This document shows, piece after piece, positions 13,330-26,615 of a stretch of DNA of 64,000 bases. Position 1 is the first letter of the stretch; every line of letters begins with the position of its first letter. Position numbers and translations under genes: made by a program. The notes beneath the pieces are model-generated. The model was not told the origin of the DNA. It worked only from the letters and a program-made list of their open reading frames with translations, and made no database searches. Source of the stretch: Agrypnia vestita (taxonomy: Eukaryota > Arthropoda > Insecta > Trichoptera > Phryganeidae); assembly GCA_016648135.1 (NCBI GenBank), contig JADDOH010000292.1, positions 124,001-188,000 on the forward strand, read 5' to 3'.

Positions 13330-13945
13330 TCTATACCTATAAAACTCAATGTCCGTCTGTCTGTTCTCTTTACAAATCCACACCGTTTGTCCAATTCGAT
13401 TCAAGTTTTGCATACTTATGCTTTGGGACCCGGCGGGTAATATTATTATACCCCTTCCCCTCCCCCTGACATATTTTCGATGCAAATGTGTACCGTTCGA
13501 CCGATCGGACTAAAAATTTGGAAACTTATTCTTCAGGACTCGGCGGGTAACGTTGGTGACATTTCCCTCTATTTTTTTTACCCCTTCCCCTCCTCCTTAT
13601 ATATTTTCGATGCAAATCTGTAACATCTGACTCAAAATTTGGAAACTTATTCTTTATGACCCGGCGGGTAACATAGGCGAAATTTTCCCCCTCTTTTTTA
13701 CCCCTGATATATTTTCGATGCAAATTTATACCGTTCGACCGATTGGACTCAAAATTTGCAAACTTATTCTTTAGAATCCGGCGGGTAACAAAGGTTACAT
13801 TTCCTCCCTCCCCCTTTACCCTTTCCCCCCCTGATATACTTTCGATGCAAATCTATACCGTTCGAGCCGAACCTTAGTTTCCCCCCAACAAATTTATTTT
13901 CAACTTAATCCTTCATCCGTTCAACGCCGGGTACGATCAGCTAGT
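13330..13945 (+). mobile_element. Helentron-like repeat with minisatellite core
   Basis: It starts TCTATACCTATAAAACTCAA and ends GGGTACGATCAGCTAGT. Inside are about four units of 110-125 bp, each with CCGTTCGACCGAT, a GACCCGGCGGGTAACAT-like box and GATATATTTTCGATGCAAAT. The ends agree with the copies at 188-1061 and 34481-34980. Confidence 0.65.
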
Positions 13946-14129
13946 TCTAATATAAAAGTTAAAAGTTAAAAATAAACAATAAAGCATAATTTTTTTGTTA
14001 CTTAATTGTTTAAACTTTCTCTATGCCCACTCACGCATTTCTCGAATACAATCGAGAAATAAAGAAATACGCAGCTTTTTATCATTGTTATTACTTCTCT
14101 CGGTATATTTATGCGTCTTACGTAGTAAA

Positions 14130-14310
14130 CCTTTTCATTGGTAATTTGGTCAACCCAGAAGGTCTTTAGCATAAATCAGTGGGTATAGCCATGTCTAAAA
14201 TTGCCAAACTGCCATCAGTGCTGGCTTTAATACTGGCTTCACTTAATGTCCAGACTTCGACTCCACAGAGCAACGCAGTTAAAATGTTGCATTTTATTGC
14301 TCTTTTACGG
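14130..14310 (-). pseudogene. Decayed LINE reverse transcriptase fragment
   Basis: Reading the minus strand gives LTALLCGVEVWTLSEAS, which fits the LLYG-ETWTLS region near the C-terminus of several LINE polymerases. The rest carries stops. Confidence 0.4.
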
Positions 14311-14597
14311 GTACACGGGTGTGTATCTAAAATTTTAATTTAACCTTATTAAAATATTTACGTATTTAAATATACTCATCATGTCCTAGAACGATTTTCT
14401 TGGGTATTAGAAAGTTTTTTTAAACATGATTAGTTGGTCCCAGATAATTTTTTTTAGATTGTGGGGGTGTCTCATGTATTCTGGAAACTGAAGTTACAGA
14501 AACTAGAAGTGCTGAGTACAAAAGCGGAAACCGTTTAGAAGTAATAATTTAAATATACAAATTATTTTAGTTATGTGGGCAATGTAAGAATACATCA

Positions 14598-14990
14598 TTG
14601 TTCAAAATTATGCGGAGCATTGGTTTGTATGTTCACAATAATTACCTAAGACAGCGTGAGCATAGATTGTTTTACATTCCAATATACAGGACCAACCTGC
14701 CAATGGTTATGCCTGTTGGAAGAGCTACTGCTATGCTGAATAATATTACTCTGGATATCGATCTGTTCCATGTCTCTGAGAGGGTTTTCGGAAGTAGGAT
14801 TCTCTTATACCTTTATTGTGAATGATTTTATATATTATGTTTTGTATATTTTGATTTGTTGATTTTATATATTTTATATATTAAATTTTGATTTTGTTTA
14901 TATATGCTTATATAATTCTAACTTATTATAACATTTACGAATTAAATTTTGTATTTGTAATGTAAATGTTAATAATAAATAAATAAATTG
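14598..14990 (+). pseudogene. LINE 3' end (Jockey/CR1-type C-terminus) with tail
   Basis: The short frame reads HRLFYIPIYRTNL, then MPVGRATAMLNN, the pattern of the last 70 residues of Jockey/CR1-type polymerases (FY-P--RTN---P--R-). A short AT-rich 3' UTR and an AATAAATAAAT-type tail follow. It is 5'-truncated. Confidence 0.6.
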
Positions 14991-14995
14991 AATTC

Positions 14996-15027
14996 AATTT
15001 ATTTATTGAATTGAATTGAATTGAAAA
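14996..15027. repeat. (GAATT)n short tandem repeat
   Basis: Repeated GAATT units directly follow the LINE tail. Confidence 0.8.
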
Positions 15028-15381
15028 AAATCAAGGATTTGACTTCTTTGTTTCTTTCTTCCTTTCTTGAAATTTTTTTTTTGCGATAACAATGTATTAT
15101 ACCATTTAACTCCCAAGTATGTATAGTGATGTTGTGCCACGGTGGTTCTTAAAGTTAGTATCTTTATTTGCCCCCTTGTTCTATTACCTACACAGTCTAA
15201 GGGGTGGGATTTATTTATAAAATAATTTTTATAAATTTTGCATAGAGTTAATTTTATATATTTTTGAGAGCGATAGTACATTCAATTCTTGAAATATATT
15301 TACAGTAGGGTAGATATGAGGTTTTTTGAGTTTTTGAGGATTGTTTGTTCACCTTGTGTTCACAAAATATTCACCTTTCAG

Positions 15382-15525
15382 GGCCGGTTGTATAAATTTG
15401 GTTTACAGTAATCATTTGTTTAAAGTATAGATTTTTACGTACTCCACCAATCAAATAACACGTTTTCGAAAAAAATCGTACTTTAAACGAACTATTACTA
15501 TAAACCAAGGTTATAAAACCGGCCT
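15382..15525. mobile_element. Short MITE with long inverted ends (PIF/Harbinger-like)
   Basis: The left end GGCCGGTTGTATAAATTTGG and the reverse of the right end GGCCGGTTTTATAACCTTGG pair over about 60 nt, including GGTTTA-AGTAAT and GTTTAAAGTA. No coding. The superfamily guess comes from the GGCCGGTT end only. Confidence 0.6.
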
Positions 15526-18500
15526 TCCGTGTATCAAATTGAACTTGAAACAGAGCTAAAGGATTGCACAGATGTGTGTCATATAGAAAAGTAATTAAAG
15601 AATGTAGAAAAGAGTTGACCCATTTCTGTACCGATATCGTTCAATATCAATAATTATTCTATACCTTTTTTAAAATAATTTAATAATATATTTTAATATG
15701 TGATCGAAATAAAGGGCAATTTCAGGTTAAAATCAATCAATTCGTTTCAATACGTTAGATTTCAAAGTAATTATCCGAAAAGTTGCTCTGACTTGGTTCT
15801 ATTTCAACTATTTTATTACAACTCTTTTATCGCTCCATTGGGTTTAAAGAAACGACGTCCCGAAGACTGCTAGTGGAGTTATCCCTTTCATTTTTATTCT
15901 GTGAGATTCTTAATACATTCTAAGCTTCTTTCATAATGAGTGCCTGCGACCAAATAATAAAAAAGTAAATCATTTCGTGAAGGCTTAAAAACTGACTTTG
16001 AATCCAAACTTTAATAAGGTTGAATAATTTTTGGTGATACTTCTTGAAATTGTCGACATTCTACGTAGACGTAACTATAAAGTTAATAAAACTAAAATAT
16101 TTTTGGAACTACGGTATGCACGTACATCACGAAATTGAGCCAATTCTATTTACCTTTTGTTGTCGGCTCTTTGTCTAATACAAAGTTTAAACTTTTATCG
16201 AAAGTCGTAGGAATGTTCGTGATGATGTCTGAATGAAAAGCAGGACACCATGAACGTTGTACATGAGCAGAAACTTCATGCAGTTCCTAACTTTTGAACT
16301 GCGGGTATAATATGATAAGGTGAAAGATAAAACACGAGATGGATAAACTATTTTCATTATTCTCTGGAATACAACGAGGCGAAGACTTAAACTTAACAAG
16401 AGGGTGAATTTAGTCTGAGGAGAAGTTTGTTGGCCTATTCGGTGCAGTTGTTTTAAAACTTCACCCCCCATCCCTCTGCAGTTAAGCCTTAAGGTAGTTC
16501 CTTGTACACGCTTGCCGGTAAACCTTCTTCTGTGACCTAAGTAAGCAGCCTCTAACGAGAAAAGCTGCAAGTTAACATTTTGAATTGCTTAATTACCTCA
16601 GGAATCTTAGAAGCGTCAGCACCCTAATCCTCTATCTGGTTGTGTACAAGAGTAATAATTATGATTGTTACTGTTAACGATATGCATAGAAAACTATGAA
16701 TATATATATAGTAGGTACGATAAAAAAAATAAACAGACTTAAAAAAAATCTTTAACAAAAACTCATTACCTAAAAACACTAAAGAGCGAAAAATAAACTG
16801 AATTATTTATTTAATTCAAAGGACTATAATGTGCGATTTTTCTAACTAATTAAATCAAAAACTTACTACCTACCTATTCTAAACAATATTCTAAATGAAC
16901 CTACATACAATATTATTTTACTTAGCAATCAAGTTGTTGTGTTTACAAATTATAAAGATTTATTTACAAAATTAAAATGTTACAATTCTTGTCTAAACCT
17001 AATTACCTATTAATTTAAATAAAATATTATTATAATGTGTGCTAGGTACCTACTGATCCGTTTGAAGTCAGTGCCAAGCCAAATAGGTATTCCGTCCCTG
17101 CCACAATATACATTTGTTTATTAATAAAAATATTTAGTATTATTAATTATCAAATCTGTATATATTATATCACTAAGTACTATTGTTCTAGTTATTTTTG
17201 GCTTGGCACCAACTTCACACAGAGAGAGAAATCGATGAACATACATACACAAAAAAATAGAACATACAGTGGAGCATAGAACCTCCTCCTTTTTCGAAGT
17301 CGGTTAATAAAATGAACGAACATTGATGTCATATTTTAAAAATATATTTCCTAGGAATAGATAATGACTTGATATATATCATATATATATATATATGTTT
17401 AACATAGTATATATTATAGAGATAGGTAGAGAGAATAAAATACACATGCAATGCTTGTTTATACGTATCTGTTTTTTTCCAAATCTATTAATATTCCTCA
17501 AACTTACGTAGTTTGGAAGATTATAGAAAACGCCTTCCTTAATAAAAATGACAATCCTTTGCTGTGAATGTTATAAATACCGTGAATACGCTTAAAATCT
17601 TTGAATGTGCCATAAAAATGAAAGAGCGATCTTTTGTCATTGACTGTTATGGAACTGTAATTTTTTTGACTTTATAGCATAAGAATAAAATCTATTCGGA
17701 GTCGTCCTTTTGTGTTTTTTAGACGGTTATTGTGTTCACTGGTCATTGTAACATTTAGATTAACTCAAACAGAGATATCCATTGATCGTTCCTTTCATAA
17801 GTATCTTATGTAAGTAACATTCCATCAGTCCAACCTAGGTCGTAGATTCCAATCAAAATAAGGAAGGAAGAACTCAAATACATTAAACATAAATTGATCG
17901 TGATACCTATTGCTTGACATAATTACGATCAAAAGTTCGTCGGCGGCTTTAAATTTTCTTATAATTACACTTTTTATCATAACGACGTAGAATTTTCGAG
18001 GCAATGGTGGTTGAGTTATGTGTTGAACCCCGAGGGCGTTTTGGCGAGGAGGTCGTCGATTAAAAATGATTAAGGTAGAAATGGCGTGCCGCTTTCCACT
18101 ACCGTTTAGGAAATTGTTCCGTGACGGAAAAGGAAGTACCCTTTGAACACCCCCACCCCTAATTGTTTTCCTCTAATGAAAAGCCCGCTTAAAATTTCCG
18201 CGGGATTACTGGAATTTCTTTCATCGCAAATGGTTTGACACCACTCAAATATGAGACCTGTTAATGGGCTTGTCACTGTTTGTACTTGTACTGGAGTGTT
18301 ACTAACTCTAGAAATACTATTATAGTAACAGTCTACCTGATATTTCTTTGACACATTTACTTGAAGACTTTTGGGACAATCTGTCTTGCATTGCGAACAA
18401 CTGAATATTTAAATTGAATACATTCAAATTGTTAAAAATAATCAAAGCATAGATAACAATGATAAAATATCACACTAATAATTCAATTTAACCAATAGCC

Positions 18501-19185
18501 CAATGGCACATGTACACGAATGAAGTTTCTCTCGGAGGTTTGTCTCGATAATACGTAAAACACAAAACAATGTTGAGTGCGAAGCGCATTTCGAGCTTCT
18601 GCTCACTGAGATGAGCCATCAAAGTCCTTCTCCTGGAACCGCTCCATATAGTACAAGATCCTGACTAAGATCGACCTTCACCCATCTGTTTACCGAATGA
18701 AAAATATTTGTTAGCAATCATAATTAAATAATATCATTAAAAAATATATTGCGGACGCGTTGCCTGCTGAAATTAAGTCAAGCCTAACTTTAATTAAAAT
18801 TAATGTAATATAATTTTTTTCACTTATTTGTTAACCAAACGAAATTAATATTGATTGAGAGTAGGAAGTATAAAGAACAAGAAATTGTTGGATTGCCTAT
18901 CTTTTTTTGATCCATACTACATGTTGCCAGGTAAAAATATGTGGGCTAATACTATATATTTACACTCATCTGTTTTCTTAATGAAATTTATATTAAAATA
19001 CGCGTAATTTTATTACGAACACGATGGTATTAGGTTGCCTAAGTAAAATCGGTCGAGACTTGTGGTTGCCGCAGCTTAAAACAGCGCTCGACAGAAAATG
19101 TATTGTCGCATGTATTATTCAGTGCGACAGAGGTAAACGCAGCGAAGCAGCCGTTCATGACGCAACACCGACTAAGGCCTGGTTG
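15526..19185. other. No gene recognised
   Basis: AT-rich. The 127-codon minus-strand frame at 16187-16570 has no recognisable motif. GC-richer islands occur at about 16,180-16,570 and 18,000-18,250 without repeats; they could be conserved non-coding DNA. Confidence 0.4.
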
Positions 19186-19265
19186 TTTCAAGTCGGATTA
19201 ATATAAAAGTTCGTATAAAGCATCGATTTTTACGGAAACGGATCGTTTGATTGGTGGAGAACGCA
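19178..19265 (+). repeat. Half copy of the CCGG-ended MITE
   Basis: It shares CATCGATTTTTACGGAAACG and TTTGATTGGTGGAGAACG with the inner part of the MITE at 15382-15525. Confidence 0.45.
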
Positions 19266-19570
19266 AAAATCTGATTGATTTATTTATTTTTATATATTGG
19301 AGAAATTTAATTATCTGCACATGCTCATGGATTACTTGTCTTTTCAATCAAAATTCCTGTTCTTCATGCGATAATCTATAATAATTCATTCAACAAAAGA
19401 AAATCAGAGATTATGCTACGCATGCTAGCCATAGATGCATTTAATTTAGATGAAAATATTAATTGGAGACACAAAATTGGAAAAAATTAAAAATTTTTAT
19501 GTTAATATTTTTTAAGAGAGGCTATGCGAAGATAGGAAGGTCACTTGATTCGTAAAACTATATTATCGAT

Positions 19571-19830
19571 TATACCTGGAGGACCAGGTGCAACATGGAT
19601 AGCGCAGGTTCATCGTTATTTAAAGACTGACTATCTGTAACCCGTCAAAAAAGACGTTACTTTTACATGTCGGTTCCTAAGGAATAAGTATGTATTTATT
19701 TTATTTAAAAAGAAAATTCGGAAAAAATTTTTTGGGGAAAAAAATTTTACCTTAAAAAGTTACGGACGTTACACATACCGACGGGCAGACGCACAGACAA
19801 ACAACGAAATTATTGTAATTGGGATTTGTA
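19571..19830 (+). repeat. Possible SINE body and tail
   Basis: The end TTACGGACGTTACACATACC followed by a CAGACGCACAGACAAA block resembles 62115-62165. The 5' part lacks a clear tRNA head. Confidence 0.3.
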
Positions 19831-20390
19831 AGTGATCAAAGAAGAGAATATATGGTAATGAACTAATGTGTAAATCTTTATTTTTTGGTATTTAAGGTAT
19901 TTATAATGGTATATAAGGTATTTATTACAACAAAATGTGTGTTTGACCGAAATATTATCGATTCGCTTTATAACTAAATCTGTTGTGATTAATTGAAAAT
20001 CATACATAAAAACTCAATCATTACAGTTTTTGTATAAGACACTCAAATGATTGATTAACGATCCCCAGTAATAATAATTTCGAATGTCCGTCCGTAACTT
20101 CTTATCCAATAGTTGATCTCATTCCATTTTCAAAATTAGTAAGATAGCTGATTTCATTCCGTTATCAAAATTAGCAAGATTTAAAAATTGTTTTTAAATA
20201 AAATGAAAACACTGACTTTATGCTCTTTTATAAAACTACTCTGAATAACACATATTTAAAAATTATTTAGATTTTTTCAAATATTTCTGTTTAATTGAAA
20301 TTAAAACTAATAAGTACATCCATTACTATATCGCAAATATTTATGTCATTGGAATTATTCATTAATCAAAATATATAATTATTTATGTAA

Positions 20391-20610
20391 CAATGTACGT
20401 CACTAACGCAACCAGATGGCACAACTTAGGATGAGGTGCACAAAATGAGGTACAAAAAGTCTAATACTCTATGTAACAATGTCGCGCTACCAGATGTATC
20501 AAATAAAAATGAGGTATAGTATAGGTAATAACGAAGTATAAGAAGCCAAAAAACAATCCTCTATTTTATAATGTCCATCAATAACGTTATCAAGATGCCA
20601 CGCTATTCTT
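20391..20610. repeat. Degenerate tandem repeat, ~85-bp period
   Basis: TATGTAACAATGT, an ACCAGATG box and AAATGAGGTA recur in order about two and a half times. Confidence 0.5.
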
Positions 20611-20702
20611 AAGCCTTAACTGGCTGCCGAAGTATGTAACAAACGTGAAGTGGCCGAAATATATTAAAAAAAAGTTTGTCAATTTGGACGGGTTATAGCT
20701 AG

Positions 20703-20790
20703 TTAATATTTAATATTTAAATAATCATCATCGTCGATCCACTGAGTAAATATTTAATATTCGAATGATCATCATCCGATCCACTAAAGT
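20703..20790. repeat. Short tandem duplication
   Basis: AATATTTAATATT, then AATGATCATCATC and GATCCACT, occurs twice about 50 bp apart. Confidence 0.7.
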
Positions 20791-21514
20791 TGGTAGCTTT
20801 CTCAAGCAGTAGTTTTCGCCACTACCGTTACAGAAGAACTTCCAGTCGTGTAAGTATCTTGCGTTATTCTACATAATCAATCCATCGTCTTCGAGGTCTT
20901 CACATGTTCGCTTCCTTCGGGGTCGCTAATGCAGTGCCACATGTGGGTACCTTGAAGCAGGCATTATGCGGATACATCCGGCCCAACTATTTGAGCTACT
21001 TTCAATGAAGCCGGTTCGACATCCGGTTCGGCATAAAAGACGTGCAGTAATATAAAATAAGTTTTAGAAAATAATATTTGATATATTTTTTTAAAAATTT
21101 CATTAATTTTCTAAATTTATTTATTTATATTGATATTTAAGATGCATAGAAACAGAGTAATTTCAAATATAATAAAAAAAATGGCACATTCCAGGCATCA
21201 AATGCATGCTTGTGTAAGAGAACATCAAACACTAAACGTACTTAATATATTTAACACTTTTAACAACGATAAATTATAGATCACCACATCCATTTATGAA
21301 CGTCTTTTCAGTTGTTTATTTAAGAGTCTTACATTATTTATTTCCTTTATGTTACTAGAAAGTCTACTGTATAATTCAACTGTATACATGATTCCATGCC
21401 GTATACAGGAATCCACGCCGATTTTTTCACAATTCGTATCAAATTAATTTTGTGGTAACATAATTATAATTGATATAAATTAACTTTGTTTAAACCACTT
21501 ATTTATTGAAAAAA

Positions 21515-21554
21515 ATCAACATGTTTCGAAGCCAATGGCTTCTTCGTCAGGAAA
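21515..21554 (-). ncRNA. Hammerhead-ribozyme-like motif (Penelope-type), copy on minus strand
   Basis: On the minus strand CTGACGA is followed by a 6-bp stem (GAAGCC-ATT-GGCTTC) and GAAAC-AT-GTT-GAT. The conserved core parts CTGANGA and GAAA are present, but a bulged A precedes the stem and the outer stem is weak. The flank AATAAGTGGTTTAAACAAAG is shared with the copies at 53.7 and 54.4 kb. Confidence 0.4.
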
Positions 21555-21694
21555 GCAAAAATAATATTTAAAAATCGAAGTATAGATCAAAATATTAAAA
21601 AGTTATGTACGGAAAATGATAATATAAAGTACCTAAAGTTCTCTATTTGTTCTATGTACATCACTTCTCGGAAATTGATATGTAAAGACGCGCC

Positions 21695-21791
21695 AACTGT
21701 ATGAATATCCAAAAAAGGGAAAAAAAACTGTATGAATATACAAAATACAACTGTATGAATATACAAAATACAACTGTATGAATATACAAAA
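21695..21791. repeat. Minisatellite, ~24-bp unit, four copies
   Basis: The unit ACTGTATGAATATACAAAAT is repeated; the first copy diverges. Confidence 0.9.
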
Positions 21792-21799
21792 GAGTGGAA

Positions 21800-23478
21800 A
21801 AATCGCAATAAAACAATGATCTTTTTTTAAACAAAATTTGTATTGTCTTTTGCTCTCGGGAGAGTTACGCAAAACAATGCGACATTTCTTATTCTAGATG
21901 GAAAAGAGTTACTTTAGATGTATGTTGCTGCACTGCATTTCATAAGATGGACCGCTTTTCTCGAGTATTTCCGTTGTAAATGTACAAAATGAAAACGTTT
22001 TAAAGTGACTGACGTTCACAAAAATATTCGCTTCCTTCGCTTTCCGCAGTTTTCAGTTCCCCGAGTTTTCGCTTTTCCTGCGAGAGATATATTACAGGAA
22101 GATCTGAGATTGTGCCATTAGTCTACAGTGTGTGTACCTCGGGCCTGCCGGGTAATAAAACAGTCAGACTTAAAAAAGGACTTGTAAATTTGATCAATAA
22201 ATCTTACAGATAATATTTTTTTCATGAAATCCGGGTTGGCGAAAAATTTTATATTAGTAAATTAAACACAAATTAACTTGGTTGGGTAATGCCAACCAGT
22301 TTAGAAACCACCGTTCCTTCTTCAGCAAAACACTAAACTATAAACTAAACATTACAAAACATGGGAAATTCTGTACATTTTTTTGGCAACTTGTTTTTAA
22401 TGGTTAACAAGGTTTTATTTAATTTGTTGAGTTTTTAAAAAAAAATATTTTAATATAGGTAATTGCATGCTGTAGATATTTTTAATCGGGGAATTGACAT
22501 AACCGTTGATTTTTGATCAGAAATTTTTGAAAATACATACCTTGCGGTTGGTGTTACCAAAAATGTAGTGTTTTAAACCAAGTGAATTTGTGTTTAATTT
22601 AATTTGCAATGAATAACCGTAAAGTACGTAAAAGCTGATTATAAGAGTATTTAATTTGAGTCAAGATTCTATGCTAATATTCTATGCTATAATAATATAG
22701 GTATACCATATTATATGGATTATATCTTTATGGGGATGTGTTTGTATGTGGTATGTATTTTTTTACAGAACAGCTTAGACATTTTGAGTACCTACCGAAT
22801 CCGCGTAACGTTAATCTATATAAAAATTTTGCACTGAAAACGCACCAAGTAATGCGCACCTGCCATTATAAAGAAGGAGCTGTAAAATGGCGAATTCATA
22901 TGAAGTAGCGAGATATACATATTGTTTTAAAATACATGTACATATATAATATTTAATCTGTATAAATATTACACACACGTTATTTATTATTTGGGTCACT
23001 TAAATATTTAATATTTATATACATGTTTAATAAATAATTTGTATTTTAAAATAATTTGTGAATCTCCCCACTTATTTTTTAATGCTGTCCACTTCACTGT
23101 CACTGCGAATGCGTGCTATATGTTAAACACTTTTGATTAAATTTTTACGTTTTTGCTTTCTACCTCATTGTTTTGATGAAACTGTATACATATTTTTATG
23201 AACAAAGTTATATTACATTATGAATTAAGTAACAGTTTTATATAAAGGAAGAACAGCAGACTCGCGGATGGCATGCATGGTTAAGAGTGTCAAATATAAC
23301 CTCAAAAACCCACGCAGTGAGTAAATTGACATTTACTTAAACATATATTTTGCAAAATTGTCTAGGTAAAATAGTTATATCGCAGAATATTATGATATAT
23401 TAAATTTTAAGTAATATGATGTTAGTTGTAATAGGAGTATTACGTGGTATATATTTAGCTTCGATTTTTTTTCCAAAT
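21800..23478. other. No gene recognised
   Basis: AT-rich DNA. 22255-22340 and 22541-22610 match each other in inverted orientation around a ttgggtaatgcc / ggtgttaccaa pair, with a CTGAAGA...AAAC motif that may be a decayed relative of the ribozyme-like family. Confidence 0.35.
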
Positions 23479-23482
23479 ATAT

Positions 23483-24175
23483 TGTAACGAGATGCTAAAA
23501 ACAATTTACGCACTGTCCACTGGTAATATGTCACTTAGAACAAAACTATGTAAATATCGAGAACGGTCTACAGAAATATACAACTGTCTAGAATCTTCGC
23601 GAAACGTCTATAAACGAAAAGAACAGCCGAGAAGAAAGGAGAACTTTCTTCTAAACACTAGATTAATCTAGGAGGTTTGATAATCCAGTTTTTGTGTTTT
23701 AATACGGAACTACCCCGCGGTAATACGAACTTCCTTTTATACATTTAAGAAATGTCACTAATAGTGAGTAAAGCGACGAGGAATCGTGGTCTAATTCAAA
23801 GATCGTGATTCAAGCCCTATGACCTACTACGGGACCACTATGCCGCGGCGCAAAAAGAGAGTCTAGTTTTGTCAGATCGTTCAGTGTGAAGTGCGTCGCG
23901 GACGACGGCGAGGTATGCCCGGCCGTGAAATTATGAAGCGAAATAATCAGGTAAGTGGCGAAAAAATAAATGCGACTAATATGTGCAAGTTGGATGGAAT
24001 TTCCTAGTTAATGTTAAACAAAGTGTTCATATATGAGTGATATATTACGAAATATATTGATTTAAAGAATAGCGTTAAGTTCAATTCGTTCTTTGTACGT
24101 TGAATAATTAATTAATAAATCGCTATTAAATTTACAGTGCTATCATCTACCTCCTCACAGCCACGATACGTGACA
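23483..24175 (+). mobile_element. Solo LTR (copy A) flanked by ATAT
   Basis: The sequence starts TGTAACGAGATG and ends ACGATACGTGACA (TG...CA ends). ATAT stands on both sides (23479-23482 and 24176-24179). It aligns with copy B at 40085-41098 along its length (GGTAATATGTCACTTAGAAC, TTAAAGAATAGCGTTAAGTT, CGTGACA). No internal coding region lies beside it, so it is a solo LTR. A 4-bp ATAT target fits the Ty3/gypsy group. Strand is assumed. Confidence 0.75.
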
Positions 24176-24179
24176 ATAT

Positions 24180-25497
24180 GTTTACGTAAAAGTCACGTTT
24201 CAACGTACTAACTGCTATTCTATTTAGAGAATGCTTGAACACATGATTGAAGGTTAGAGTGAGATACTAAATATTAGGCAAAAAATGAATGCAGAAAGAA
24301 GAAATACTAAATATAAGGGAATAAGAAACAAAAACGCCATTTAGCATATACTCGTATATATCGTCACTGCATATATAATTAGTCCTTTGTGACGTTTAAA
24401 TAAATTCTGAGATAAACGAATAAAACTGTTTTAAAAAATAATTGCACAGAATAGATTTATAAAAAATATTTTAAATAATTACTAGGCAGACTTTCCAAAT
24501 GAACGGCAATGTTTTTTTTAATATATCTCCATTATTTATATGAAAAATTGACTCGTTCTGATCTCAGAATGTACTAAACGCTACATCGGATTTATTATAT
24601 ATACAGCGACATTATATTGGGCATTAATTTAAATATTTAATTGAATAAACTTCACTCAATTTAAACCATTCGCCACTTTTTAATTCTCTACACAATATAA
24701 CACTATTTATGATTATTATTAACATTCATATGCATAAAATTTATTCTGTTAAACAAATCAAGCATGATATTTTTTCACTCTATTACTTAATGGTACATTT
24801 TTGTTTACTAATAAAACATGATAATATCCTTCTATATTTTTGGCCAAACCGTTGTCCGAGCGATACATAACGTAAATGTATAGTACAAAGTTTCGCAATT
24901 TATTACCTGCTACAATTTTGTTTATTTGTTTGGATTGTGTATTATATGTACGCATTATTTCATTGTAAAGATAGAGATCTTAATTAAAATCCTATTATAT
25001 ACTTTATCCCCTTACTAGATTAATGTTAATAATAATAAAAGAGGAGATAAATTTCGGGTTATAGTTTTTTGCATTACAATAAATTTTCTAACCAACGTTT
25101 GACTCTTTGACGATTTTTTGTATATTTAAATATTATAAACAAACTTATTATATTACTATTTGTTGTTTTGATCTTAATACGTTTAATGCTTTTCTTATTT
25201 TGACATCGATCTGTGATATTTTTATTTTTGATGTGTACCATCTTTTCTCTCGCTTTTCTGCAAGCTGTGGGAGTGATTTTGTGAAAATGGACGGAAATGC
25301 GTAACAGGAAACTAGACACCGGGGAAGTGCGCGCTATTTCATTTGACTGATTGGCCGTCAGATGGTACTAACCCATTTTTCGATTTTTTGAAAATTTTTG
25401 ACCTTATATGTAGTCTCTTTTTAATTGATTATAACATTTTTATTCCATTTTTAAAACAATCCGGATTGATTACTTTACTAATGACCAAATTCTTAAA
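24180..25497. other. No gene recognised
   Basis: AT-rich, only short ORFs without motifs. Confidence 0.5.
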
Positions 25498-25499
25498 TA

Positions 25500-26613
25500 T
25501 TAGGTCCTTACATATGAAATTGACGTTTTACCGTACTGGCAAATTTGATCTCAAATATCTTCTCTTTGGTTAGGAATTCCAAATCCAAATTTTTACAGCT
25601 ATTTACTCATGTATTTGTGTTTTGAAAATTATAATTCATTTGTTTTTTCCTCAATTGTTTTTTTCTTTGCGAGACTCAGTTTACAAAATGAAAAACTTGA
25701 AATATCGCGTTATTTACGAGTACGAGTTCCACCGTGGCACCAGTGCTGCAGAAACGGCTCGAAGGATTAATGATGTGTATGGCGACGGTGCCGCAAAAGA
25801 AAACACAGTGCGTTTTTGGTTCCAACGTTTTCGTTCTGGAAATTTCGACCTGCAGAACAAGCCCCGTGGACGGCCGGAGACCAAAGTTGATAATGAAGAA
25901 TTGAAGGCTATTGTGGAAGCGGAATCCATCGCAAACCACATCCGAGTTAGCTGCAGGCTGCGGTGTTAGTGATAAAACTGTTTTAATCCACTTGAAGCAA
26001 ATTGGTAAGGTGAAAAAGCTTGAAAGGGGGGTACCTCACGAATTGAGTGAAGCAAATCAACAAACGCGAGTTACTTGTGAGCGTTTGGTGGACTAGTGCT
26101 GGTGTCGTTCACTACAGCTTTCTTAAATCTGGCCAGACGATGACGGCAGATGTCTATTGTCAGCAACTGCAAACCATGATGGAAAAGCTAGCTGCTAAAC
26201 AACCGAGGCTGGTTAATCGCTCTAGGCCACTGCTGCTTCATGACAACGCTAGACCACACACTGCACAACAGACGGCTACCAAATTAGAGGAGCTTCAATT
26301 GGAATGTCTAAGACATCCACCGTACTCTCCGGACCTTGCCCCAACAGATTACCATTTTTTTCGAAATTTGGATAACTTCTTGCAAAGGAAAAAATTCAAC
26401 TCCGATGGGGCAGTCCAAACCGCCTTCAAAGATTTTATTGATTCCCTTCCGAATGGTTTTTTTAGTAAAGGGATCGATGAACTATTTATGAGATGGCAAA
26501 AGTGCATAGATAGCAATGGTACATACTTTGATTAAATAAATATATTATAATAAAAAAAAATCGACTTTATGTTCCTCCCATACTAAACGTCAATTTCATA
26601 TGTAAGGACCTAA
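25500..26613 (+). mobile_element. mariner element with intact inverted ends
   Basis: Terminal repeats of about 29 bp start TTAGGTCCTTACATATGAAA at 25500 and end in the complement at 26613. The host TA is duplicated at 25498-25499 and 26614-26615. The length of 1,114 bp is shorter than a full mariner (about 1.3 kb), in line with the internal deletion in the transposase. Confidence 0.92.
25688..26535 (+). pseudogene. mariner transposase, disrupted
   Basis: The coding trace begins at Met 25688 (MKNLKYRVIYEYEF) with the paired helix-turn-helix DNA-binding region. An extra A near 25923 shifts the frame. The second piece (TTSELAAGCGVSDKTV to SEANQQTRV, about 25925-26075) then meets a deletion that removes the part with the first catalytic Asp. 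The last piece resumes at LLVSVWWTSAGVVHY (about 26065) and runs to the stop at 26533-26535. It keeps HDNARPHTA and PDLAPTDYHFF, the second and third Asp separated by 34 residues, so this is a D34D mariner. Frameshift plus loss of the first Asp make it inactive. Confidence 0.9.
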
Positions 26614-26615
26614 TA

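Noticed and set aside
13330..13945. CRISPR array
   Set aside because: Units are ~120 bp, imperfect and contiguous, without spacers, and the host is an animal.
16187..16570. 127-codon minus-strand ORF as a protein gene
   Set aside because: No motif, no splice or start context, and composition that looks like chance.
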